From: Methanobacteriaceae archaeon | GTDB lineage: Archaea > Methanobacteriota > Methanobacteria > Methanobacteriales > Methanobacteriaceae | Length of the DNA stretch: 17,853 bases | Assembly: GCA_011620845.1 (NCBI GenBank) | Contig: WOYJ01000183.1 | Coordinates: forward strand, 1-17,853 | Direction of reading: 5' to 3' | Shown here: positions 1 to 6,945 of the stretch, piece after piece | Layout: every line of letters begins with the position of its first letter | Position numbering within the stretch: the first letter of the stretch is position 1 | The notes under the pieces: generated by a model | Told to the model about the DNA's origin: nothing | Database searches by the model: none | The model's input: the letters and a program-made list of their open reading frames with translations, nothing else | Program-made: the position numbers and the translations under genes

Positions 1-87
1 AATAATAACCATGAACACAATTAATTAAAAAAGTCACGTATTAAACTATAATTAATTAATACTTTTCATAAGCAAACAAAGATTATA

Positions 88-206
88 GTAATACTCAGGG
101 AAACATTTATATTATGAAAATCCAGAGTCTAAATGAGGATTTATGGGTTAAAACATTGTTTATAACGTATTACCTGCTTTATAAATGAAGTTAAGAAAAG
201 TAATAC
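88..206 (+). promoter_or_regulatory. cbi operon promoter with operator-like repeats
   Basis: A good archaeal TATA box, TTTATAAAT, lies at 178-186, about 25 bases before a likely transcript start near 207, giving a leader of about 60 bases. It is bracketed by a perfect inverted repeat: GTATTAC at 167-173 just upstream and GTAATAC at 200-206 near the expected transcript start. A third copy, GTAATAC (within AGTAATACT), lies at 88-94. Arms flanking TATA and start site are what a repressor operator would look like. NikR or another metal regulator is a reasonable guess for a metal-uptake operon, but no regulator gene is in the window and I cannot match the motif to a known consensus. The rest of 1-266 is AT-rich and shows no gene. 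Confidence 0.5.
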
Positions 207-252
207 TAGTTTGAACAACAGACCATTAACCCCACTTAGAAAAAATAAAAAC

Positions 253-259
253 GAGGAGG
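253..259 (+). promoter_or_regulatory. Strong ribosome binding site of cbiM
   Basis: GAGGAGG sits 7 bases before the TTG at 267. It decides the start of cbiM, which matters because the metal is bound by the very N-terminus of the mature protein. Confidence 0.75.
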
Positions 260-266
260 CGAAAAA

Positions 267-941
267 TTGCATATACCAGATGGTTTTTTATCCTGGACAT
301 GGCCCATATACTATGTTATTATGTTTGTGGCCCTATATTTCTCCCTCAGATGGGCGAGAAAGAATCTTGATGAAAAGTTGATTCCATTAATAGCAGTTTT
401 ATCAGCTGGAATATTCGCAATAATGTCCATGAACATGCCTATACCCTTTGGTACAAGCGGACATATGCTAGGTGGCGCATTGGTTGCCATTGTATTCCTT
501 GCACCCGAAGCCGCAGTACTTGTACTCTTCATAGTACTATTAGTACAGGCTCTGTTCTTTGGAGATGGAGGAATAACTGCTTTAGGTGTAAATGTAGTTA
601 ACATGGGTTTAATAGGAGGTGCAGTTGCATACTTCTCCTTCAGAGGCCTGGAAAAGTTCACAGGCAAATATCCTGCAGCAGCAATAGCTGCATGGCTATC
701 ACTGTTTATAGCAGCTGAAGTAGTAGCGGTAGAGATGTGGCTAGCAGGAACATTCCCATTAGACGTGGGATTAGCTTCAATGGGAATATACCATGCATTT
801 ATAGGTGTAATAGAAGCAATCTTAACTGTGGTTGTACTCATTGCACTGGATAAATTAAGACCAGATCTACTTGCCTGGAACAGGGGCAAAACATCAGGTG
901 GACAGAAACTCGAAGGAAGTGAAGAGGTGGCTGCCAAATGA
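267..941 (+). CDS. cbiM: ECF cobalt/nickel transporter substrate-binding membrane subunit CbiM
   Basis: This is the metal-binding membrane (S-like) subunit of an energy-coupling-factor importer for Co2+ or Ni2+, 224 aa. It begins MHIPDGFLS, the family signature. In the NikM structure the N-terminal amine of Met1, His2 and a His near residue 67 hold the metal; here His2 and His66 (in PFGTSGHMLGG, 61-70) are in place. FGDGGITALGVN (99-110) is another conserved stretch. The protein is very hydrophobic, with about six or seven membrane segments. The start is TTG with a strong Shine-Dalgarno. Its stop overlaps the next ATG (ATGA at 938-941), so it is translationally coupled to cbiN. Whether the metal is cobalt or nickel cannot be decided from sequence alone. 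Confidence 0.95.
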   Translation: MHIPDGFLSWTWPIYYVIMFVALYFSLRWARKNLDEKLIPLIAVLSAGIFAIMSMNMPIPFGTSGHMLGGALVAIVFLAPEAAVLVLFIVLLVQALFFGDGGITALGVNVVNMGLIGGAVAYFSFRGLEKFTGKYPAAAIAAWLSLFIAAEVVAVEMWLAGTFPLDVGLASMGIYHAFIGVIEAILTVVVLIALDKLRPDLLAWNRGKTSGGQKLEGSEEVAAK

Positions 942-1237
942 GTACCAATGATAAATACATTGTTATCGCCGGTGTAATCATTTGTCTGGTGATAGCCGTC
1001 ATGTCACCATTCATTGCATCACCTGATCCTGACGGACTGGAAAAGTCGGCAGAAGATGCAGGTGTTCCTGAAGTCGAAGCTTCATACGAATCCCCATTCC
1101 CAGACTACACCATTGAAGGTTTGGATAAAATTGGGGAAATATCGGCATTGGTTATAGGTATAATTATTACGTTGATAATAGCCTATATCGTTGCTGAACT
1201 ACTAAAAAGGAGAAACCCACCAGAAGCATCCGAATAA
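938..1237 (+). CDS. cbiN: PDGLE-domain accessory subunit of the cobalt/nickel importer (CbiN/NikN type)
   Basis: This 99-aa protein has an N-terminal membrane segment (about 7-27), an exported loop starting with SPDPDGLEKSAED (28-40), and a C-terminal membrane segment (about 67-90) followed by a basic tail. The PDGLE motif defines the domain found in NikN proteins or fused to CbiM/NikM. CbiN/NikN subunits are needed, with CbiM, for metal loading in ECF importers that use them. The start codon overlaps the cbiM stop by four bases. The PDGLE motif leans towards the NikN-like type, so nickel is as likely as cobalt despite the usual cbi naming. Confidence 0.88.
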   Translation: MSTNDKYIVIAGVIICLVIAVMSPFIASPDPDGLEKSAEDAGVPEVEASYESPFPDYTIEGLDKIGEISALVIGIIITLIIAYIVAELLKRRNPPEASE

Positions 1238-1239
1238 AT

Positions 1240-1290
1240 CCCCCCCCTTTATTTTTTTTATTAAATCTTTTTTAGGATTTAAAAAAAAAA
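1240..1290 (+). terminator. C-run, T-rich stretch and weak hairpin between cbiN and cbiQ
   Basis: Just after the cbiN stop come eight Cs (1240-1247), a T-rich run (1248-1259), and a weak hairpin TTAAATC (1261-1267) / GATTTAA (1276-1282) with six Ts in its loop, then ten As. Oligo-T tracts terminate archaeal transcription, so this may be a partial terminator lowering cbiQ/cbiO expression relative to cbiMN. No TATA box stands out before cbiQ, so read-through is likely. Confidence 0.4.
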
Positions 1291-1332
1291 CACACACATA
1301 AACATCAGATACATTTCAAAAGGAGATTCCTC

Positions 1333-2163
1333 ATGAATGGAATAGGCTCGGTTAGAGGGCTTGAAAGAGAAACCGAAAAGGAAAGCATCCTGCATCTAAT
1401 GGATGGAAGGGTGAAATTAATTCTATTGATATTTATTATAGTGTACGCTGTGTTTTCTACTCAGATAGTAGTACTGGCTTTTTTAGAGTTATACCTCCTG
1501 ATTTTAATTTACATATCCCAAGTTTCATTTAAAAGCTCATTTAAAAGAATATTACTGTTACTACCGTTTGGAGGGTTCATAATTGCATTCCAGCCATTCA
1601 TACATCCTGGTGATGTGATATGGACTGGAATTTTCGGCTTACAGGTTACACAACAGGGTCTGATGTGGGCGGTGCTTCTCATATCCAGACTCATAGTGGC
1701 TTTAACTTCCATAGTACTTTTATCATCTATAAGTCCTATGCAGGAAGTTGCTCAATCCTTCAGGAAGTTAGGCATGCCCCGGGAACTGGCCATGATATTC
1801 AGTCTCATGATCAGGTTCCTCTTCATGTTCTACGATGAACTACACAGGATCATGCACGCCCAGAAAGCCAGATGTTTCGATGCCTTCAATAAGAAGATTC
1901 CCTACAAATGGAGAATGAAACAATTAGGTTACACTGTAGCTATGATGTTCCTAAGGGCTTATGAACAGGGCGAAACTATATATATGAGTATGTTAAGCCG
2001 TGGTTTTTCAGATCAATCAAATTTTTACCAGGACAGAAAGAAAAAACTGGGAAAAACGGAGTACGCATATATCGGAGTTACCGTGTTGCTGGTAGTCTGT
2101 CTGCAAGTTCTGGCAATGACACATTTCTACGAGCTGGGTGCTTTAGGAATGAACATTATATGA
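1333..2163 (+). CDS. cbiQ: ECF transporter T component CbiQ
   Basis: This is the transmembrane coupling (T) subunit that links the ATPase to CbiM, 276 aa. It has hydrophobic segments near 27-63, 72-88, 110-133, 150-167 and 245-265. The two ATPase-contacting coupling helices are recognisable: AQKARCF (176-182) and SMLSRGF (219-225). The usual Ala-Arg-Gly of the first motif reads Ala-Arg-Cys here, a mild deviation. An AGGAG Shine-Dalgarno at 1321-1325 supports the ATG at 1333. It lies 95 bases after cbiN and 58 bases before the broken cbiO, in the usual MNQO order. Confidence 0.93.
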   Translation: MNGIGSVRGLERETEKESILHLMDGRVKLILLIFIIVYAVFSTQIVVLAFLELYLLILIYISQVSFKSSFKRILLLLPFGGFIIAFQPFIHPGDVIWTGIFGLQVTQQGLMWAVLLISRLIVALTSIVLLSSISPMQEVAQSFRKLGMPRELAMIFSLMIRFLFMFYDELHRIMHAQKARCFDAFNKKIPYKWRMKQLGYTVAMMFLRAYEQGETIYMSMLSRGFSDQSNFYQDRKKKLGKTEYAYIGVTVLLVVCLQVLAMTHFYELGALGMNII

Positions 2164-2221
2164 ACTTTTTTGCGTGGTGGAGGATATTAAAAAATCTTCT
2201 AATACAATATATGGATAATAA

Positions 2222-2440
2222 ATGACCAGAACCATTATCCAAACTGAAAACCTGGGATTCACCTATCCTGACGGTACTTCCGCACTTCAAAATGTAAATA
2301 TTGAAATAAATGAGGGGGAAAGGGTAGCAGTAATTGGTTCCAACGGTGCTGGTAAATCTACTCTTTTTGCACATTTCAACGGCATCAATAAACCAACTTC
2401 TGGGTTTATAAGGATCCATGGCAGACCCATGACTGGTTGA
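2222..2440 (+). CDS. CbiO N-terminal fragment (Walker A part)
   Basis: This 72-aa reading frame holds the N-terminal strands and Walker A (GSNGAGKST, 39-47) of CbiO, then GFIRIHGRPMT, and stops two codons into the inserted sequence. It cannot hydrolyse ATP alone because Walker B, the signature motif and the switch His are in the other fragment. Confidence 0.6.
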   Translation: MTRTIIQTENLGFTYPDGTSALQNVNIEINEGERVAVIGSNGAGKSTLFAHFNGINKPTSGFIRIHGRPMTG

Positions 2441-2495
2441 TTCAAGCAAACCCGCATGTACGGTTAGCTGGTTTATAAGGATCCATGGCAGACCC

Positions 2496-2500
<5 letters not shown>
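2403..2500 (+). repeat. 31-bp direct duplication flanking 36 bp of extra sequence inside cbiO
   Basis: Bases 2403-2433 recur exactly at 2470-2500, 67 bases apart. The 36 bases between (2434-2469) are absent from the reconstructed reading frame. Since 67 is not a multiple of three, the frame shifts by one. CTGGTT occurs at both inner junctions (2433-2438 and 2468-2473), a possible microhomology. The insert contains a small hairpin, AACCCG ... CGGTT, with one bulged C. Confidence 0.95.
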
Positions 2501-3137
<637 letters not shown>

Positions 3138-3332
3138 CCTGCTGCATTTGGTGAAAGATGAACTCCACCATAAGCTCCTGCATAACATGGGAGAAGATAA
3201 ATATCACGAACTTTTACACTTGCTAGAAGAGAATCAAAAGGATGTAACATCTTCCTAGCGATTTAACCTACTATTATTTAAGAAAGCAAGTACATATCTT
3301 AACATATTAACTGTTTGATACCAATATCAGGT

Positions 3333-3358
3333 TACAAATTGAATGTACAAATTGAATG
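3333..3358 (+). repeat. Perfect 13-bp tandem duplication upstream of the metal ATPase gene
   Basis: TACAAATTGAATG occurs twice back to back (3333-3345, 3346-3358), 28 bases before the ATPase start. It could be a tandem regulator site or chance slippage. The rest of the 128-base gap is AT-rich without a clear gene. Confidence 0.6.
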
Positions 3359-3386
3359 AAGTTGCGAATTTTTTACAGGTTAAGGG

Positions 3387-5609
3387 ATGATATCCTTGAA
3401 AGATCATGAAGATTCCCCTGAAAAAACACTTCAAGAAAAAAATCACCACCCTAAAGAAAAAAATAGCCATTCAATAGAACACAAACATAGAGAACATCCT
3501 GAACAGGGCCACTCCAAACACGGAGAACACACAGAAAACAAACGTACAGAACACGAAGGACACACTGACCATTTAAAACAGAACCACACAGAACACGAAG
3601 AGCATGTGGAACATGAGCACAAAGAACATCTAGACCACGGAGAACACACAGAACACAACCATCATCAGGCTATGATGGCTGATTTTAAGAAAAGGTTCAT
3701 AGTATCTCTGATTATAACCGTCCCTGTCTTTTTCCTATCAGATATGGTGCAGGAATTACTTGGTCTGCATTTTCTCAGTTTCCAGGGTGATATATACATC
3801 CTGTTTCTCTTATCATCCTTTGTATTCTTCTATGGGGGTTACCCCTTCTTCACCGGCCTGGTAAGTGAGTTGAAAGTCAGGCAGCCAGGTATGATGACCC
3901 TGGTAGCGGTGGCCATCACCACAGCCTACATCTACAGTGCGGGAGTTACCTTCGGACTTATGGGTATGACCTTCTACCTGGAACTGGTCACTCTAATCGA
4001 TATCATGCTACTGGGGCACTGGATAGAAATGCGCTCTGTGATGGGCGCCTCCCGGGCGCTCCAGGAACTGGCTACCCTCCTTCCCAAGAAAGCCCACCGA
4101 ATTGGTGGAGAAGGTGAAGTTGAAGATGTACCATTGGAGCATTTACAGGTGGACGACCTGGTACTGATAAAACCGGGAGAAAAGGTACCTGCCGATGGTA
4201 TTATAAAGGAAGGCCAGTCCTATATAAACGAATCACTTCTCACTGGTGAATCGGAACCCATCCTCCGCAGTGCAGGGGAAGAAGTTATAGGCGGCTCAAT
4301 CAATGGCGAAAACTCTATTAAGGTAATGGTGGAGAAGATAGGTGAAGATTCCTTCATCTCCCAGGTGGTGAGTCTGGTGGAGGAGGCCCAGGAGAGTAAA
4401 TCACATACCCAGGACCTGGCCAACCGGGCCGCTTTTTGGCTGACCATCGTCGCCTTATCCGGTGGTTTAATTACTTTACTGGTGTGGCTGGGAATGTTAG
4501 GCCAGGACTTATCCTTCGCCCTGGAGAGGGCTGTGACGGTGATGGTCACCACCTGTCCCCATGCCCTGGGGTTAGCCATACCCCTGGTAGTGGCTGTCTC
4601 CACCGCCATATCTGCCAAAAATGGGGTTCTAATTCGTGACCGTCAGTCCTTTGAGAATATGAAAAACATCCACGCGGTTATCTTCGATAAAACCGGCACC
4701 CTTACCGAGGGGAAGTTCGGTGTCACCAATGTGATCTCCTTTAAAAAGGATGATTTCAGTGGAGAAGAAATTCTCAAATACGCTGCTTCAGTGGAAAAGG
4801 AATCCGAACACACGGTGGCCCAGGGGATACTTAAATCTGTCCAGGAAACCTATCCCATCAAGGATTTCCATTCCCGCCCTGGTGAAGGTGTTCAAGCCCT
4901 GGTGGGAGATCATGAGGTGAAGGTGGTAAGTCCAGCCTATATAGAGACTAATAATCTGGAAGTAACCAGTCCCGAGTTAGTTGATATACAGAAACAGCCG
5001 AAAACACTGGTCTACGTAGTAATAGATGGTGAGGCTGCTGGTGCCATTGCACTGGCTGATGTGATACGGCCAGAATCTAAAGATGCCATTTTAAAGTTAC
5101 AGAGGCAGGGGATCCAGTGCATGATGCTAACTGGGGATAATGAAGATGTGGCTCGCTGGGTTGCCGAGGAACTCGGATTGGATGAATATTTCTCTCGGGT
5201 TCTACCCCAGGAAAAGGCACTTAAAGTACGCGAGGTACAGGAGAAAGGATATAAAGTGGCCATGGTTGGAGATGGTGTAAATGACGCCCCAGCCCTAACC
5301 CAGGCTGATGTAGGTATTGCTATTGGAGCAGGGACTGATGTGGCCATGGAGAGTGCCGATGTGGTTCTGGTCAAGAGCAATCCGGCAGATATGGTAACCA
5401 TCCTGGGCCTTACCAAGGCCACCTACAGCAAAATGTGGCAGAATCTATTATGGGCCACGGGATATAACGCCTTTGCCATACCCTTGGCAGCGGGGTTGCT
5501 CTATGGTTGGGGCATCCTCCTGAATCCGGCTATGGGTGCGGTTCTCATGTCTTTAAGCACCGTGATAGTGGCCTTCAATGCTCAGTTGCTGAGGATAAAT
5601 AAAATCTAG
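3387..5609 (+). CDS. copB: P1B-3-type heavy-metal translocating ATPase (CopB-like)
   Basis: This 740-aa P-type ATPase probably exports copper or another soft metal ion across the cell membrane. Residues 1-93 are soluble and contain 24 histidines in Glu-His-rich spacing. Eight membrane segments are expected, starting near 103-122. The actuator motif is TGES (286-289), the metal-site motif in the membrane is CPH (390-392), the phosphorylated Asp is D434 in DKTGTLT, and the hinge is GDGVNDAP (628-635). CPH with a His-rich N-terminus is typical of CopB. The conserved nucleotide-site His-Pro reads His-Thr here (475-476), but the His is kept. No good Shine-Dalgarno precedes the ATG at 3387; TTG 3396 is an alternative. 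No chaperone or regulator gene is adjacent. Confidence 0.93.
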   Translation: MISLKDHEDSPEKTLQEKNHHPKEKNSHSIEHKHREHPEQGHSKHGEHTENKRTEHEGHTDHLKQNHTEHEEHVEHEHKEHLDHGEHTEHNHHQAMMADFKKRFIVSLIITVPVFFLSDMVQELLGLHFLSFQGDIYILFLLSSFVFFYGGYPFFTGLVSELKVRQPGMMTLVAVAITTAYIYSAGVTFGLMGMTFYLELVTLIDIMLLGHWIEMRSVMGASRALQELATLLPKKAHRIGGEGEVEDVPLEHLQVDDLVLIKPGEKVPADGIIKEGQSYINESLLTGESEPILRSAGEEVIGGSINGENSIKVMVEKIGEDSFISQVVSLVEEAQESKSHTQDLANRAAFWLTIVALSGGLITLLVWLGMLGQDLSFALERAVTVMVTTCPHALGLAIPLVVAVSTAISAKNGVLIRDRQSFENMKNIHAVIFDKTGTLTEGKFGVTNVISFKKDDFSGEEILKYAASVEKESEHTVAQGILKSVQETYPIKDFHSRPGEGVQALVGDHEVKVVSPAYIETNNLEVTSPELVDIQKQPKTLVYVVIDGEAAGAIALADVIRPESKDAILKLQRQGIQCMMLTGDNEDVARWVAEELGLDEYFSRVLPQEKALKVREVQEKGYKVAMVGDGVNDAPALTQADVGIAIGAGTDVAMESADVVLVKSNPADMVTILGLTKATYSKMWQNLLWATGYNAFAIPLAAGLLYGWGILLNPAMGAVLMSLSTVIVAFNAQLLRINKI

Positions 5610-5611
5610 TT

Positions 5612-5698
5612 TTTCTACACTCAAATTAAATATTAGATTTCCCTACCCCAGTAAAAAACATAGATTTCTACACTCAAAGAAAAATTCTGATTTCCCTA
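5612..5698. repeat. Two-copy 34-bp direct repeat in the convergent gap
   Basis: Copies at 5612-5645 and 5665-5698 share identical ends, TTTCTACACTCAAA and GATTTCCCTA, around a 10-base middle that differs. The period is 53 bases. The gap lies between the ends of the metal ATPase gene and the minus-strand pilus gene. T-runs serve as likely terminators: T5 on the plus strand at 5610-5614, and on the minus strand T5 opposite 5680-5684 and T6 opposite 5653-5658. Confidence 0.8.
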
Positions 5699-5702
5699 AT
5701 TT

Positions 5703-6893
5703 CTAAACCTTCGGCTCCAGCCTCTTGATCATGAAGGCCATGAACACCACTATGGCTGGGAAGAAGAATAAGTACATTATCAACAAGACTATCGGCGGCA
5801 GTATGGCACCCATAACTGTTGATGCGGCTATCAGCATGACCAGGGTAATTACCGGTGCCAGTATGGCGATGAACATGTAGATCATGGTGAATGAATTCAG
5901 TTTCTGAGCGTAATCTTTAAGCTTCATACGCATTTCATAGGCAGTGTCATCAGCTATAACTGTTAAGGTTTTAGCTAAATCCCCACCACTGGTGAGTGTT
6001 CGGGTTATCTGATGGATAGCCCTTTCCATTCCCTCAGAGTTTATTCTGTCGCTCATATCCAGGAGGGCTTTTTCTGTGGTCTCCCCGTACCTTATCTCTT
6101 CCAGTGCCCGGGAGAACTCTTCAGATAGGGGTCCGTATCCAGAAGTGGAGATGGAGCGCATGCTGTCGTGAAGTCCTATTCCGGCCCTTAATTCTGTGGC
6201 CATCTGCCTCAAGGCGAAGGGCAGTTCCCTGGCGACTTCTGTGGATTTGCTTCCCTGTTTCATTCTGGGAAGGAAAAAGATCATTAGGGCCATCATAAAT
6301 ATCAGGATTCCCAGTACCAGTCCAATTTCAATTCCAAAGCCCATCACAGTTACGATCACGAGCATCAATACAAAGGAAACCCCGCCCATAAGCAGGATCA
6401 ACTTGGGATCCATCTTTTCCTTCTGTTCTTCCTTGAGTATTTCCTCTAAGGAAGCTTTCCGGAGAGCATCCTGTTTCTTCTTATCTACCTCAGATTCCTT
6501 GGTCTGTTCATGCCTGCTGTCGATGAGGTCCTTGAACATCTCGATTTCTTCTTTATCCATCTTCTTTCTTTTTATGGTCCGCTGGGGACGGGGAGCCTGG
6601 AAAGATGATTTTGATTCTCTATCTCCAAATAATCCCTTTGATTCTCTATCACCGAATAATCCTTTTGAAGGGGTTGACGCGTCCAGTAATGGCTTGGTCT
6701 CTGTTTTTTCTTCTGGTTCGGATTTTTTATCAAATTCAAGTTCCCTTTTCTCCCTTAACCTTCTTTCAGCAGGTCGCATTTCACTTAATTTTTTTACAGG
6801 AGCCTGAACTCCTTCACCTACTTTCTGACTGGAATTTATGGTAAAATTTCCAATGGTATTGAAAAATTTCTTAAGACCGTCGAAGGGCGCCAT
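5703..6893 (-). CDS. Type II secretion F-domain (TadC-like) platform protein with long N-terminal extension
   Basis: This is an inner-membrane platform protein of an archaeal Tad/type IV-pilus-like machine, 396 aa from the ATG at 6893. That start is preferred because GGTGA lies 6 bases upstream; TTG 6908 and ATG 6905 also fit. Residues 1-160 are charged and soluble, with a tandem SKGLFGDRE repeat (76-93) and a probable helical stretch at 113-160. Membrane segments follow at about 164-208. The T2SSF domain covers about 222-350, with the typical LPFALRQMATELRAG (224-238) and a Gly-Gly turn (303-304), and further membrane segments lie at 335-390. It follows the ATPase gene by 52 bases on the same strand, so the two form an operon and should work together. 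The long extension is unlike the short N-terminus of the second T2SSF protein at 16571-17503. Confidence 0.9.
   Translation of the reverse strand: MAPFDGLKKFFNTIGNFTINSSQKVGEGVQAPVKKLSEMRPAERRLREKRELEFDKKSEPEEKTETKPLLDASTPSKGLFGDRESKGLFGDRESKSSFQAPRPQRTIKRKKMDKEEIEMFKDLIDSRHEQTKESEVDKKKQDALRKASLEEILKEEQKEKMDPKLILLMGGVSFVLMLVIVTVMGFGIEIGLVLGILIFMMALMIFFLPRMKQGSKSTEVARELPFALRQMATELRAGIGLHDSMRSISTSGYGPLSEEFSRALEEIRYGETTEKALLDMSDRINSEGMERAIHQITRTLTSGGDLAKTLTVIADDTAYEMRMKLKDYAQKLNSFTMIYMFIAILAPVITLVMLIAASTVMGAILPPIVLLIMYLFFFPAIVVFMAFMIKRLEPKV
6610..6663 (-). repeat. 27-bp tandem repeat coding for SKGLFGDRE
   Basis: Two near-identical 27-base units (6610-6636, 6637-6663) differ at three positions and stay in frame inside the linker of the TadC-like gene. 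They look like a recent in-frame slippage product in a disordered region. Confidence 0.85.
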
Positions 6894-6945
6894 TATTTTC
6901 ACCATCAAGTGAATTTTTTCTAATTATTTTTAAATCCACAATATA

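Noticed and set aside
1..266. Cobalamin riboswitch upstream of cbiM
   Set aside because: The region is AT-rich and lacks a B12-box-like or other riboswitch core; TATA and operator-like repeats explain it better.
311..937. 208-aa minus-strand open frame opposite cbiM
   Set aside because: Shadow of cbiM; low-complexity Ser/Thr/Ala translation with no motifs, while cbiM is unmistakable.
2438..2440. TGA in cbiO read as selenocysteine, or a programmed frameshift
   Set aside because: The second half is in another frame, so stop read-through cannot join them, and an exact 67-bp insertion with flanking duplication explains the break better.
6196..6807. 203-aa plus-strand open frame opposite the TadC-like gene
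   Set aside because: Ser/Phe-rich shadow; the minus strand carries the T2SSF domain.
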